Part shown: one piece after another, positions 45,272-55,114 of the stretch
Numbering within the stretch: position 1 is the first letter of the stretch
Layout of the letters: each line of letters begins with the position of its first letter
Origin: Vibrio sp. CK2-1
GTDB lineage: Bacteria; Pseudomonadota; Gammaproteobacteria; Enterobacterales; Vibrionaceae
Length of the DNA stretch: 64,000 bases
Assembly (NCBI RefSeq): GCF_021726515.1
Contig: NZ_JAKKCJ010000001.1
Location: forward strand, 930,001 to 994,000
Direction of reading: 5' to 3'
The notes under the pieces: generated by a model
The model's input: only the letters and a program-made list of their open reading frames with translations
What the model was told of the DNA's origin: nothing
Databases searched by the model: none
Made by a program: the position numbers and the translations under genes

Positions 45272-45605
45272 AGGGTAATCATCCTATCTGACAAATATCT
45301 GGGCGTATCATACTACACAAAAAAACAGTTCTAACCACTTGTCATGTCATTTTTAAGTCATTATTAACGTTTATGTAACCTTTGATTAAAAGTTACCTCA
45401 CAGCTAAGCATAACCTACCTAGTCAAAAGGCGATGCTGTGATTTTTATGAACAAAATGGACACAAGTAACAATATCCCTTTTAAGTCTCCATTATAGAAA
45501 AACTCGCCTCCAGCTTCTAAATTCATTCACGTGATCCAATAACCCAGCAGTACTGGGTAATCAATTATAGAAATAGATAACTATAAGAACATAAGGACGT
45601 TAAAC
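45272..45605. other. Divergent promoter region vxrA / tctC
   Basis: A 334-base gap holding promoters of two divergent operons. It contains the palindrome at 45542 and, close to the tctC start, TATAG and CTATA in inverted order (45567-45586). I see no gene in it. Confidence 0.6.
45542..45558. promoter_or_regulatory. Candidate operator upstream of tctC
   Basis: ACCCAG and CTGGGT are perfect 6-base arms around CAGTA, about 48 bases upstream of the tctC ATG. It is a reasonable place for an activator or repressor of the tricarboxylate transporter operon. The binding protein is unknown; the CitB-type regulator at 48862 is a candidate. Confidence 0.45.
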
Positions 45606-46574
45606 ATGAAAAAACTAACCACTTCAATTTCAGCCACACTACTATCCGCTGCATTTGCAACGTCTGCGTTTGCCAATGATATAAAAGAAATTCATTTTGT
45701 GGTTCCTGGTGGCGCAGGTGGTGGCTGGGATATGACTGCTCGCAGTACCGGTGATGCACTGAGAAAAGCTGGTATTATTGAAAATGTTTCATACCAAAAC
45801 CTATCTGGTGGCGGTGGTGGTAAAGCAATTGCTTATATGATTGAAACCGCAGATCGTCAACAAGACACATTAATGGTTAACTCTACTCCAATAGTAGTTC
45901 GTTCTTTATCAGGCATTTTCCCGCAATCTTTCCGAGATCTGACTCCTGTTGCTGAGACCATTGCCGATTATGCTGCTTTCGTAGTTGCCTCTGACTCTGA
46001 TATCAAAACGTGGGAACAAGCGGTAGACATGTTTAAGCAAGATCCGCGTTCATTAAAAATCGCAGGAGGATCTGCTCGCGGTAGTATGGATCACCTTGTT
46101 GCTGCAGCCGCCTTTAAAGGGGAAAATCAAGACCCTCGCAAGGTTCGTTACATTGCTTATGATGCAGGTGGAAAAGCCATGGCCGCCCTACTTTCTGGTG
46201 AGACCCAAATGCTATCAACTGGTTTAGGCGAAGTGCTTGAGCTGTCTAAAAGTGGTCAAGTTCGAATCATTGCAATCACTGCCCCTAAACGCCTAGATAC
46301 CGCTCCTGATATTCCAACACTTAAAGAAATGGGCAACCCTACCGTCTTTGCGAACTGGCGCGGTTTCTTTGCCTCTCCAGGCATTAGTAAAGAAAAGGTA
46401 GAACAATGGAATGCGGCTTTAACCAAAATGTACTCAACCAAAGAGTGGCAAGAAGTTCGTGACCGTAACGGTTGGATCGATGAGTACAAAGCTGGCCCTG
46501 AATTTACCGCCTTTCTTGAGCAGCAAGAACAGCAGATCGGTGATCTGATGCGCGAGCTAGGCTTTTTAAAATAA
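45606..46574 (+). CDS. tctC: Tripartite tricarboxylate transporter binding protein TctC
   Basis: A 322-residue periplasmic protein with a signal peptide ending at AFAND. The mature start HFVVPGGAGGGWDMTAR is the TctC/Bug-family hallmark. It delivers carboxylates such as citrate to the TctAB permease. The permease genes follow after 170 bases that contain nested inverted repeats, a gap that probably lets more binding protein than permease be made. Substrate is inferred from the family and from the CitA/CitB-type sensor next door. Confidence 0.92.
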   Translation: MKKLTTSISATLLSAAFATSAFANDIKEIHFVVPGGAGGGWDMTARSTGDALRKAGIIENVSYQNLSGGGGGKAIAYMIETADRQQDTLMVNSTPIVVRSLSGIFPQSFRDLTPVAETIADYAAFVVASDSDIKTWEQAVDMFKQDPRSLKIAGGSARGSMDHLVAAAAFKGENQDPRKVRYIAYDAGGKAMAALLSGETQMLSTGLGEVLELSKSGQVRIIAITAPKRLDTAPDIPTLKEMGNPTVFANWRGFFASPGISKEKVEQWNAALTKMYSTKEWQEVRDRNGWIDEYKAGPEFTAFLEQQEQQIGDLMRELGFLK

Positions 46575-46606
46575 TATTGTCGCCATATTAGGCACAATCA
46601 CAATTT

Positions 46607-46711
46607 GCCGCATTTGATTTTTAAAACGTTCTCCTTTGTATACTTTGGTTAACTAACAGATGACTATTGTGCATCGCTACTCACGTAGGTAGTTAACTGG
46701 TTGAATGCGGC
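46607..46711 (+). promoter_or_regulatory. Nested intercistronic RNA structure between tctC and tctB
   Basis: Three nested pairs of complementary arms. The outer pair is GCCGCATT/AATGCGGC (46607-46614/46704-46711). The middle pair is GTTAACTA/TAGTTAAC (46648-46655/46690-46697), extendable by two wobbles. The inner pair is CTAC/GTAG (46677-46680/46685-46688). A T-rich tract follows the outer arm. This would fold into one long stem in the mRNA and could act as an attenuator or processing and stability element. Confidence 0.65.
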
Positions 46712-46744
46712 TTTCTTATTCCCTTTCACTATTGGAGCAGAGTT

Positions 46745-47215
46745 ATGTTCTCCAAATTTATCTCAACCGACCGAATTAGCGCCCTGTTATTTCTCTTGTT
46801 TTGCTTAGGCTATGGCTATCAAACAACCGAAATTATGCTTTTTCCGGGTGATGAATATGAACCCTTTACCGCTCGAACCTTACCTTTTGCATTAGCAATA
46901 ATTGGTTCAATTTTATCTTTATTACTGCTTGTGACAGCTCAGCCTGATGAAAAGCGCGGCCTTGCCAGTCATTTTGATTGGAAGCTGCTTATTTCATTTC
47001 TGATTTTAATGGCACTTTATGGATTTGGCTTAACTTGGCTAGGTTTTGTTCTTGCCACTGGTGGCTTCTTACTTGGCGGCTTTTATCTACTCGGTGAACG
47101 TAAAAAGTCGATTTTATTTGGCGCGTCGTTCCCATTCGCTTTTGCTTTTTATTTATTACTCACTCAAGGTTTAGATATTTATCTAGAGCCTGGGTACATC
47201 TTCAACCTTTTCTAG
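46745..47215 (+). CDS. tctB: Tripartite tricarboxylate transporter small permease TctB
   Basis: A 156-residue membrane protein with four hydrophobic helices, the small integral subunit of the TTT system. GGAGCAGAG precedes its ATG. It lies 10 bases before tctA and 170 after tctC. Confidence 0.9.
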   Translation: MFSKFISTDRISALLFLLFCLGYGYQTTEIMLFPGDEYEPFTARTLPFALAIIGSILSLLLLVTAQPDEKRGLASHFDWKLLISFLILMALYGFGLTWLGFVLATGGFLLGGFYLLGERKKSILFGASFPFAFAFYLLLTQGLDIYLEPGYIFNLF

Positions 47216-47225
47216 GATAGAAATC

Positions 47226-48767
47226 ATGTTAGATGGAATTTTGATCGGTTTATCCACGGCCGTTATGCCAATGAATATCTTCATGGTTATCGTGGGCTGC
47301 TTTGTCGGTACCTTTATCGGCATGTTACCTGGTCTTGGACCAATTTCAGCGATTGCCCTAATGATCCCAATTAGTTATGGGTTAGATCCTTCTTCTGGCC
47401 TAATTTTAATGGCTGGGGTTTATTATGGCGCGGTGTTTGGCGGGTCGACCTCTTCAATATTAATTAATGCACCGGGTTGTTCTTCTACGGTTGTGACCGC
47501 TTTTGATGGTTACCCAATGGCGCAAAAAGGCCAAGCAGGTAAAGCTTTAGCACTTGCCGCCTATTCTTCTTTTACTGGCGGTACTTTGTCAGCCATCATG
47601 CTACTGGTTGCGGCTCCCGCGTTAGCTTCTGTATCACTTAGCTTCCAATCATCCGATTATTTTGCATTAATGCTACTAGGTTTATCGGCGGTTGCTGCCT
47701 TTGCTGGTAAGGGACAAGTCATAAAAGCATGGATGATGACTATCTTCGGTTTAATGTTATCTACCGTGGGTATCGACAAAGGCATTGGTGTTGAGCGCTT
47801 TACTTTTGGTTCAACCGACTTAATCGATGGCTTTAGTTTCTTATTGCTGGCAATGGCAACTTTTGCACTAGGTGAAACCTTAATGGGAATCCTGAAACCG
47901 TCAAAAGACACTAGCCAACAAGAAAGCCAAAAAATGAATGAACTGGGTAGCATGAAGATCTCTAAAGAAGAGTTTAAAGAAGCCGCTCCAGTGTCGATTC
48001 GTTCTTCGATTCTTGGTTTCTTTACCGGTGTACTACCTGGCGCTGGCGCAACCATTGCGGCATTTTTAAGCTATGGTATGGAGCGTAATCTCGCCCCGAA
48101 AGAGAAAAAAGAAGAGTTTGGTAAAGGCAGTATTCGTGGTTTAGTTGCACCAGAATCTGCTAATAATGCTGCATCAAGTGGTTCCTTTGTACCATTATTA
48201 ACGCTTGGTATTCCCGGCTCTGGTACGACCGCGATCATGCTTGGTGCTTTAATTTCTTATGGTATTCAACCTGGCCCACGTCTATTTGTCGACAACCCAG
48301 ATATCTTTTGGTCAGTGATCATTTCAATGTACTTCGGCAATATCGTGTTAGTGATTTTGAATTTGCCGCTGATCCCGTATATTTCAAAGCTACTCATGGT
48401 GCCACGAACTGTACTCCTGCCAATGATTTTGTTCTTCTCAATCACAGGCGTGTACCTGGTTTCGTTTAATACCATGGATGTGTACATTATGATCATGATT
48501 GCAATGGTCGCAATTGTACTACGTTTGGCTAACTTCCCGCTCGCCCCATTACTACTCGGGTTTATACTCGGGGGAATGATGGAAGAAAATTTGCGACGAG
48601 CTTTAATGATCAGTGACGGGCAATTGAATTTCCTATGGGAACGCCCGATTACTCTAGCCTTTACCTCTATCGCTGTACTGGTTCTCTTCTCGCCACTACT
48701 AACCATGGCATGGAAATATTTTAAAGGTCGTAAAGTAGATGCATCGTCTAGTGAAGCCCCGCAATAA
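47226..48767 (+). CDS. tctA: Tripartite tricarboxylate transporter large permease TctA
   Basis: A 513-residue membrane permease with about eleven helices. Two family motifs, the N-terminal GMLPGLGPISAIALMIP and the repeated GVLPGAGATIAAFLSYG, flank a central cytoplasmic loop; the pseudo-repeat is typical of TctA. It couples cation gradients to carboxylate uptake. It closes the tctCBA operon, which ends at a terminator shared with the regulator gene. Confidence 0.95.
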   Translation: MLDGILIGLSTAVMPMNIFMVIVGCFVGTFIGMLPGLGPISAIALMIPISYGLDPSSGLILMAGVYYGAVFGGSTSSILINAPGCSSTVVTAFDGYPMAQKGQAGKALALAAYSSFTGGTLSAIMLLVAAPALASVSLSFQSSDYFALMLLGLSAVAAFAGKGQVIKAWMMTIFGLMLSTVGIDKGIGVERFTFGSTDLIDGFSFLLLAMATFALGETLMGILKPSKDTSQQESQKMNELGSMKISKEEFKEAAPVSIRSSILGFFTGVLPGAGATIAAFLSYGMERNLAPKEKKEEFGKGSIRGLVAPESANNAASSGSFVPLLTLGIPGSGTTAIMLGALISYGIQPGPRLFVDNPDIFWSVIISMYFGNIVLVILNLPLIPYISKLLMVPRTVLLPMILFFSITGVYLVSFNTMDVYIMIMIAMVAIVLRLANFPLAPLLLGFILGGMMEENLRRALMISDGQLNFLWERPITLAFTSIAVLVLFSPLLTMAWKYFKGRKVDASSSEAPQ

Positions 48768-48803
48768 TCAACGGATATAACGAGTTGATAGTATAGGTAA
48801 AAC

Positions 48804-48827
48804 AAAGCCACCGTCACTGGTGGCTTT
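48804..48827. terminator. Stem-loop between tctA and the convergent regulator gene
   Basis: AAAGCCACC (48804-48812) pairs with GGTGGCTTT (48819-48827), with short T-runs on both sides. Confidence 0.8.
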
Positions 48828-48861
48828 ATGTTATTCAATTTATTGGATTTTCATCTTAAGC

Positions 48862-49563
48862 TTAACGAACCACTTTTTTATAGCTTCTCTCTGGTCTACC
48901 TACCGTGCCGTAGCTTAAATCAGCCACCAGTTCACCAGTTGTGATCAAATACTCCAAATAACGACGTGCAGTGGTTCGACTCGCGCCGATTTTTTCTCCA
49001 GCTTCATCTGCGGTTAATTGACCGGTTTCTTGCTTAAACAAACAGCGGATTTTATCTAATGTCACCCCATCAATGCCTTTGGGTAGACGCAATGTATGCT
49101 GATTTCCTTCGCCATCAGTGGAAGACGTTTGAAACATCTTATCCACTAATCCTTGATCTAGACTAGACGCTTGCTCAAAACCCGTTAATCGGTGTTTGTA
49201 CTTATTTAAAGCTGACTCCAAGCGAGAAAAAATCACTGGCTTCAATAAGTAGTCCACGACACCACCACGCATGGCTTGTTGCAAGGTATCAACATCACGA
49301 GCAGCAGTAATCAAAATAACATCGCATTGGTGTTGCTGCTGGCGTAAATAACGCAAAATATCTAGTCCATTACCATCAGGTAAATACACATCGAGCAATA
49401 CCAATTGTGGTTTAAGAATATCGACTTGAATCTCGGCTTCATGTTGGCTAGTCGCAATACCTACCACTTCAAAGCCATCGATTTGGCTCAGGTATTTATG
49501 GTTTACTTCAGCAATGGCAATGTCATCTTCAATGATCAACACTCGAATACTTTCTTGAGTCAT
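48862..49563 (-). CDS. CitB/DcuR-type response regulator
   Basis: A 233-residue regulator with a receiver domain (phosphate-accepting D58 in LVLLDVYLPDG) and a C-terminal helix-turn-helix (TADEAGEKIGASRTTARRYLEYL), the CitB/DpiA/DcuR arrangement. Such regulators activate carboxylate transport and use. It lies nine bases after its partner kinase and converges on tctA, so control of tctCBA is the likely job. Confidence 0.88.
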   Translation of the reverse strand: MTQESIRVLIIEDDIAIAEVNHKYLSQIDGFEVVGIATSQHEAEIQVDILKPQLVLLDVYLPDGNGLDILRYLRQQQHQCDVILITAARDVDTLQQAMRGGVVDYLLKPVIFSRLESALNKYKHRLTGFEQASSLDQGLVDKMFQTSSTDGEGNQHTLRLPKGIDGVTLDKIRCLFKQETGQLTADEAGEKIGASRTTARRYLEYLITTGELVADLSYGTVGRPERSYKKVVR

Positions 49564-49572
49564 TTTTTCTTC

Positions 49573-51219
49573 CTATTTAATCTCGCCTGAGTTCATACCA
49601 TTACGATAAAGATGCTGATCTTTGGGCAAATAAATCGTCACACGTGCGCCACCTTGTAGCCCATTTATAATATCGAACTGACCATGATAGGTTTTGGTAA
49701 TGGTATTCACTAAATACAATCCAACACCGCGATTAGTTTTCGCTTTACTTGAAATTCCCTTTTCAAAGAGTTCTTCTGGCCGATATTTATCTGGCAAACC
49801 GAGGCCATTATCTTCAACTTCCAAAATCACTTCGGTGCCATAATCACTTATGGAGACCACCACAACAGGTTCACTACACTGTTTAGCCTCTTTTGCTTCA
49901 AGTACCGAATCAAACGCGTTATCAATCAAATTACCTAGAATAGTAACGAGATCTTCAGAGTTAATTTCTAGCGGTAATGCCTCTAAATGGCAGCCTTCTT
50001 CGATATGTAGGCTAATCCCCAGCTCTCTTGCTCGTTCGGTTTTACCAAGTAACAAGCCAGCAATTAATGGGTCAGCAATCGCTTGACGTAAAAACTCGAT
50101 AAGCTGCTGGTAATGTTCGGTTTCTCTACCAATCAAATTCTGTACTTTTTCAATTTCGTTCAGTTGTAATAAGCCACTAATGGTATTGAGCTTATTGCGA
50201 TGCTCATGCGTTTGAGAACGAAGTAAATCGGCATATTCACGAGTTTGCGAAAGCTTCTCTGTTAGGTCAGCAATTTCATCGCGGCGGCGGAAACTCGATA
50301 CCGCCCCCACCACTTGGCCATCGATATAGATAGGACTACGGTTAGCAATAATCCGCTGACCATTCAAAAACAAATTAATATTATGATCCGGTTTTGGCTG
50401 TACCAATAATCGTTCTAAATCGCTGTCGGGCATCACTGCTGAAAAAGGCTTATTCAAGACTTCATCTCGGTTCAGTTTTAGAATATCGCAAGCACTGCGG
50501 TTGATAGAGCGTAAGATTCCCTGAGCATCAATACTCAGAACCCCTTCTTTAATCGTGCTTAGCGTGACATCTAGTTCCACATACAAACGGGCAATTTCTT
50601 CGGGTTCAAACCCCAAAATGGCTTTTTGAAAACGTCTCGATGCATAGTTGGCAAGTATAATATTTAACGTTAGAACTAGTAGTGCTGTAATCAACAAGAA
50701 AGCAAGATAAGGCTCAATACGATTTTGTAAGTTATCCAGTAAATAGCCAACTGAAACAATACCGATGATGTTGCTACTGTTATCAAGTACCGCAGATTTA
50801 CCGCGCACAGCGTGGCCAAGTGATCCTTTCGCATAAGAAATATAACTCAACCCTTGCTGGAGTGCTTTTTGGTTATCGCCACCCACCATGCGTTTGCCGA
50901 GCCTATCGTCGTATGGGTGAATAAGGCGAATGCTGTTTTTATCACCTACCACAATATAAGCCGCGCCGATTAACCTTGTGAGATCTCGCATTTCTTGCTG
51001 TAGTTCACCTACTTGACGAGTCTGAATTAATTGGATGATTTCTGGGGAACGAGAAAGAAAAACCGACACTTCTTTGGCTTTTTGGGCTAAATCATTTTGT
51101 TGAGTATGTTTGATATAGCTAAAGCCTGCGGCAGTCAGTACCAAAAGCTCAAATAAGCCTGATACCGTCATGATCACCAATAAGCGTCGACGAAAATTAA
51201 GTGTATTCCACTGGATCAC
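49573..51219 (-). CDS. CitA/DcuS-type carboxylate sensor kinase
   Basis: A 548-residue membrane kinase. One membrane helix at about 15-34, a periplasmic sensor domain of about 125 residues, a second helix at about 170-190, a cytoplasmic PAS domain (about 215-310) and a kinase domain follow in order. The phosphorylated histidine is H338 in SQTHEHRNKLNTISGL, the CitA/DcuS pattern. The ATP lid has EDNGLGLP and GVGLYLV. It pairs with the response regulator directly downstream. A carboxylate ligand is inferred from the adjacent tct genes. Confidence 0.9.
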   Translation of the reverse strand: MIQWNTLNFRRRLLVIMTVSGLFELLVLTAAGFSYIKHTQQNDLAQKAKEVSVFLSRSPEIIQLIQTRQVGELQQEMRDLTRLIGAAYIVVGDKNSIRLIHPYDDRLGKRMVGGDNQKALQQGLSYISYAKGSLGHAVRGKSAVLDNSSNIIGIVSVGYLLDNLQNRIEPYLAFLLITALLVLTLNIILANYASRRFQKAILGFEPEEIARLYVELDVTLSTIKEGVLSIDAQGILRSINRSACDILKLNRDEVLNKPFSAVMPDSDLERLLVQPKPDHNINLFLNGQRIIANRSPIYIDGQVVGAVSSFRRRDEIADLTEKLSQTREYADLLRSQTHEHRNKLNTISGLLQLNEIEKVQNLIGRETEHYQQLIEFLRQAIADPLIAGLLLGKTERARELGISLHIEEGCHLEALPLEINSEDLVTILGNLIDNAFDSVLEAKEAKQCSEPVVVVSISDYGTEVILEVEDNGLGLPDKYRPEELFEKGISSKAKTNRGVGLYLVNTITKTYHGQFDIINGLQGGARVTIYLPKDQHLYRNGMNSGEIK

Positions 51220-51403
51220 GGCACCAACCTTATTTAAGACAGGACACGACTACAACCAAAAGATGGCAAAGAAAATACCACTTTTTATTAACAATTTCCG
51301 CGTTCTAGCGATTCGATGACCTGATTTTGTGATAAGCCTTGCAGCCGTTACATTTTTAAGGCTCAAGTTGTAAATATGTGTATTGATAAATAGATTTCAG
51401 ACA

Positions 51404-51439
51404 CAAAAAAAACCAGTCACTTTTCAGCAACTGGTTTTT
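51404..51439 (-). terminator. Terminator after pntB
   Basis: AAAAACCAGT (51408-51417) pairs with ACTGGTTTTT (51430-51439), with a T-run on the minus strand, 35 bases after the pntB stop. Confidence 0.88.
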
Positions 51440-51473
51440 ATTGTGAAGCTTATTAATTAACGAATACTATTAA

Positions 51474-52856
51474 TTACAGTGCTTTCGCAATCGCATCTAC
51501 ACTGGCTTTAGCATCACCAAACAGCATTTGCGTGTTTTCTTTAAAGAACAATGGGTTTTGTACACCGGCATAACCTGTGCTCATTGAACGTTTAAAGACA
51601 ATCACGTTTTTCGCATTCCAAACTTCCAGTACAGGCATGCCTGCGATTGGGCTATTTGGATCTTCTTGAGCTGCCGGGTTAACGGTATCGTTGGCACCGA
51701 TAACCAGAACCGTATCTGTTTCGGTGAAATCGTCGTTGATCTCATCCATTTCTAATACGATATCGTATGGTACTTTCGCTTCAGCTAGTAATACGTTCAT
51801 GTGACCTGGTAGACGACCCGCTACAGGGTGAATACCAAAGCGAACTTCAATACCTTGTGCACGTAGCTTTTCAGTGATTTCGTAAACTGGGTACTGTGCT
51901 TGTGCAACCGCCATTCCGTATCCCGGAGTGATGATTACTGACTTAGAGTCTTTCAGCATTTCAGCTACATCTTCAGCGGTTGTTTCACGGTGCTCACCTT
52001 GCTCTTCATCGCTTGATGTAGAAGTTGGTGCTGCGCCGAAACCACCAGCAATAACACTGATGAAAGAACGGTTCATGGCTTTACACATGATGTAAGACAG
52101 AATCGCACCAGAAGAACCCACTAGAGCACCGGTAACGATAAGTAGATCATTTGCTAGCATGAAACCTGCTGCTGCCGCTGCCCAACCTGAGTATGAGTTC
52201 AGCATTGACACAACAACTGGCATATCCGCACCACCAATTGATGATACAAGGTGGTAACCAAATACCAATGCAATCGCCGTCATCACCATTAGCGCTAGCA
52301 TGCTGCCATCGTTGTTCACGAAGTAGATCATCAACAAAGTTGAAGTCACTAATGCTAATAAATTCCACTTATGCTTATGAGGAATGTTCATCGCAGAAGA
52401 TGAAACCAGACCACGTAGCTTACAGAAAGCAACAATCGAACCACTAAAGGTTACTGTACCAATGAATACACCTAAGAATACTTCGACTAGGTGAATCACG
52501 TGTTCAGCATGGTTTAAAGTCATAGTGCCCATGTCTAAGTAGCTGTTGTAGCCTACTAACACAGCTGCCATACCTACAAAGCTATGCAGCATCGCCACTA
52601 GCTCAGGCATTTCTGTCATTTCTACTTTCTTCGCGTAGAAAATACCAATCGCACCACCAATCACCATCGCAATGATGATCCAAGTAATACCACCCGTTTC
52701 AGGGCCAAAGATCGTTGCGATCAACGCGATCGCCATACCAGTAATACCGTAGTAGTTACCAGCACGAGCAGAATCTTGCTTAGATAGACCAGCAAGGCTC
52801 ATGATAAAAAGAACGGCAGCAACAATGTATGCCGCTTGTACTAATCCTGCAGACAT
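51474..52856 (-). CDS. pntB: NAD(P) transhydrogenase subunit beta
   Basis: The NADP(H)-binding and membrane subunit of the proton-pumping transhydrogenase, which uses the proton gradient to make NADPH from NADH. Of its 460 residues the first 260 form about nine membrane helices. The C-terminal dIII domain holds the NADP fold with [16 protein letters not shown] and [20 protein letters not shown]. It starts nine bases after pntA. Confidence 0.97.
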   Translation of the reverse strand: MSAGLVQAAYIVAAVLFIMSLAGLSKQDSARAGNYYGITGMAIALIATIFGPETGGITWIIIAMVIGGAIGIFYAKKVEMTEMPELVAMLHSFVGMAAVLVGYNSYLDMGTMTLNHAEHVIHLVEVFLGVFIGTVTFSGSIVAFCKLRGLVSSSAMNIPHKHKWNLLALVTSTLLMIYFVNNDGSMLALMVMTAIALVFGYHLVSSIGGADMPVVVSMLNSYSGWAAAAAGFMLANDLLIVTGALVGSSGAILSYIMCKAMNRSFISVIAGGFGAAPTSTSSDEEQGEHRETTAEDVAEMLKDSKSVIITPGYGMAVAQAQYPVYEITEKLRAQGIEVRFGIHPVAGRLPGHMNVLLAEAKVPYDIVLEMDEINDDFTETDTVLVIGANDTVNPAAQEDPNSPIAGMPVLEVWNAKNVIVFKRSMSTGYAGVQNPLFFKENTQMLFGDAKASVDAIAKAL

Positions 52857-52865
52857 ATGTTACTC

Positions 52866-54419
52866 CTATTTCTTACGGAACATTTCAAGCATACGTTTGG
52901 TCACGGTAAAGCCACCAAAAATGTTAATGCTCGCAATTAATACAGCGATGAAAGACAAGACGGATACCAAAGTATTTCCTTGTCCAATTTGCAACAATGC
53001 ACCGACAACGATAATGCCAGAAATAGCATTGGTTACCGACATCAATGGAGTATGCAATGAATGCGAAACATTCCAAACTACGTAGTAACCGACCACACAG
53101 GCCAATACAAACACAGTAAAGTGTGAAAGGAATGCAGCAGGAGCAACACTTGCAATCCAAGCAAACGCACCGGCAGCAACAACCATACCCACCACTTTCT
53201 TAACAGGTGACTTAGGCTCTTCAACTTTAGGTTCTGGTGCAGCTTGAGGTTTTGCAGCAGCTTGTGGTTGCGCAGATACCTTAATTGGTGGCGCAGGCCA
53301 TGTTACTTCGCCTTCTTTTACTACTGTCACACCGCGAAGAACGACATCTTCAAAGTCGATATTGATGTTGCCATCTTTCTCTTTGCAAAGCAGTTTAAGA
53401 AGGTTTACAAGGTTTGTACCGTACAACTGAGAAGATTGAGTCGGCAAACGACCTACCATGTCAGTGTAACCAATAATCGTTACACCATTTGGTGTAGTAA
53501 TTACTTTATCGGCTTCAGTGTATGCACAGTTACCGCCATTCGCAGCAGCAAGGTCAACAATCACACTACCCGCTTTCATGCTATCAACCATTTCTTTGGT
53601 GATAAGCTTCGGCGCTGGACGGCCAGGGATCAATGCGGTTGTAATGATGATATCAACATCTTTAGCTTGTTCAGCATAAAGCTCTTCAGCCTTTTTGTTG
53701 AATGCTTCAGACATTTCTTTCGCGTAACCATCACCAGAGCCAGACTCTTCTTTGAAATCAACTTCTAAGAATTCTGCGCCCATTGATTGGACTTGCTCTT
53801 TTACTTCAGGACGTACATCGAATGCACGAACGATAGCGCCTAGGCTACCGGCAGCACCGATTGCAGCAAGACCGGCAACACCCGCACCTGCAACTAATAC
53901 TTTCGCTGGTGGCACTTTACCTGCAGCGGTAATTTGACCAGTAAAGAAGCGACCAAATTGATGCGCAGCTTCAACGACCGCACGGTAACCCGCGATGTTT
54001 GCCATTGAACTCAATGCATCTAGCGATTGCGCGCGAGAAATACGCGGCACAGAATCCATCGCCATAACATTAATATTTTTGGTCGCCAGTTTATTAAGCA
54101 ATTCTTCGTTTTGAGCAGGCCAGATAAAGCTAACTAAGCTCGCACCTTCTTGAATTAGCTCAAACTCATCCACACCTGTTTCATCGTTAATACGAGGCGC
54201 GTTTACTTTCAAGATCAAGCCTGATTTCCACACTTCTTCAGTATTAACAATTGAAGCACCTGCGGCTTCGAAGGCTGCATCGTCAAAGCTGGCAAGAGCA
54301 CCGGCTCCTGACTCAACGGCGACTGTAAAGCCTAGTTTTAAAAGCTGCTCTACCGTTTTAGGTGTGGCAGCAACTCGCGCTTCACCTGCGAGTATTTCTT
54401 TTGGTACACCAATCTGCAT
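52866..54419 (-). CDS. pntA: NAD(P) transhydrogenase subunit alpha
   Basis: A 517-residue subunit with an NAD-binding dI domain ([21 protein letters not shown] and [17 protein letters not shown]), then a Pro/Ala/Lys-rich linker at about 375-405, then four membrane helices. It works with PntB. It has a 309-base upstream gap for its promoter. Confidence 0.97.
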   Translation of the reverse strand: MQIGVPKEILAGEARVAATPKTVEQLLKLGFTVAVESGAGALASFDDAAFEAAGASIVNTEEVWKSGLILKVNAPRINDETGVDEFELIQEGASLVSFIWPAQNEELLNKLATKNINVMAMDSVPRISRAQSLDALSSMANIAGYRAVVEAAHQFGRFFTGQITAAGKVPPAKVLVAGAGVAGLAAIGAAGSLGAIVRAFDVRPEVKEQVQSMGAEFLEVDFKEESGSGDGYAKEMSEAFNKKAEELYAEQAKDVDIIITTALIPGRPAPKLITKEMVDSMKAGSVIVDLAAANGGNCAYTEADKVITTPNGVTIIGYTDMVGRLPTQSSQLYGTNLVNLLKLLCKEKDGNINIDFEDVVLRGVTVVKEGEVTWPAPPIKVSAQPQAAAKPQAAPEPKVEEPKSPVKKVVGMVVAAGAFAWIASVAPAAFLSHFTVFVLACVVGYYVVWNVSHSLHTPLMSVTNAISGIIVVGALLQIGQGNTLVSVLSFIAVLIASINIFGGFTVTKRMLEMFRKK

Positions 54420-54728
54420 AGCTATTCCTTGAACATTGGCACAATAAATTTGTAGTTCACTATCATTAACCTATTTCAGAGTATGACTTTCCGTAAAGGC
54501 TTCATCATCTGATAGATAATCGTTAACGATAGTAACCGTAAGTTCAATGTAATAAAAAAACATTTTTATATGACATATAACTCTAAGTTTGACGATTCTC
54601 ACTCTTATGACGTAAAAAAACAACAGATTGATCACAATAACAGGTCATACCTGATATGCACGCCATGCATTTGTCTAAAAAACTTTCCTGTGATACGCCA
54701 TAAAATGCTTATTAAACATTCAATTAGA
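54420..54728. other. Promoter region of pntAB
   Basis: A 309-base AT-rich gap between two minus-strand genes. It contains a perfect 12-base palindrome ATCGTTAACGAT at 54519-54530, about 100 bases upstream of the pntA start, that could be an operator. No gene or terminator is evident. Confidence 0.5.
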
Positions 54729-55004
54729 TTAGAAAATATTGCCCGATGACTGGTCAATAAACACCTTTGATTTCTTAACCATTAATTCACAAGCATCTGA
54801 TTCAGAAGACAATACATCTGAACGTATAAAACGATGGCTCTTAACCTCACCATCAATCTCTTTGGTTATTTGTCCAGCGATGCGAAACTGACCACCTTCT
54901 GCGATAGGTTCTGGATAAATTAGAAAGCCATTGTACTCAATTGGCTCTACTTCTTTTTTTACTTGTGTTTTGCTGCCACCAAATAACTTCGATAAAAATC
55001 CCAA
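54729..55004 (-). CDS. HlyU-family (PF10115-type) small protein
   Basis: A 91-residue protein starting MGFLSKLFGGSK and containing EYNGFLIYPEPIAEGGQFRIAG, the pattern of the family labelled HlyU. It has no visible helix-turn-helix and is unrelated to the ArsR-type HlyU of V. cholerae, so calling it a transcription factor is doubtful. It stands alone on the minus strand. Confidence 0.75.
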   Translation of the reverse strand: MGFLSKLFGGSKTQVKKEVEPIEYNGFLIYPEPIAEGGQFRIAGQITKEIDGEVKSHRFIRSDVLSSESDACELMVKKSKVFIDQSSGNIF

Positions 55005-55114
55005 TGCTCTATCCTCTTTATAATTCTCTATCCAATATTTGTTTTAACGTTCTTACTACTGCCATCAAGCTAAACGATTAAATCGTATAATCCAACACAT
55101 TGACTATGCGGTTG

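Noticed and set aside
48266..48838. 190-residue minus-strand frame overlapping tctA
   Set aside because: Antisense shadow of the TctA coding sequence; no recognisable domain.
53244..53768. 174-residue plus-strand frame inside pntA
   Set aside because: Antisense to a well-conserved gene, composition is unlike a real protein, no ribosome-binding site.
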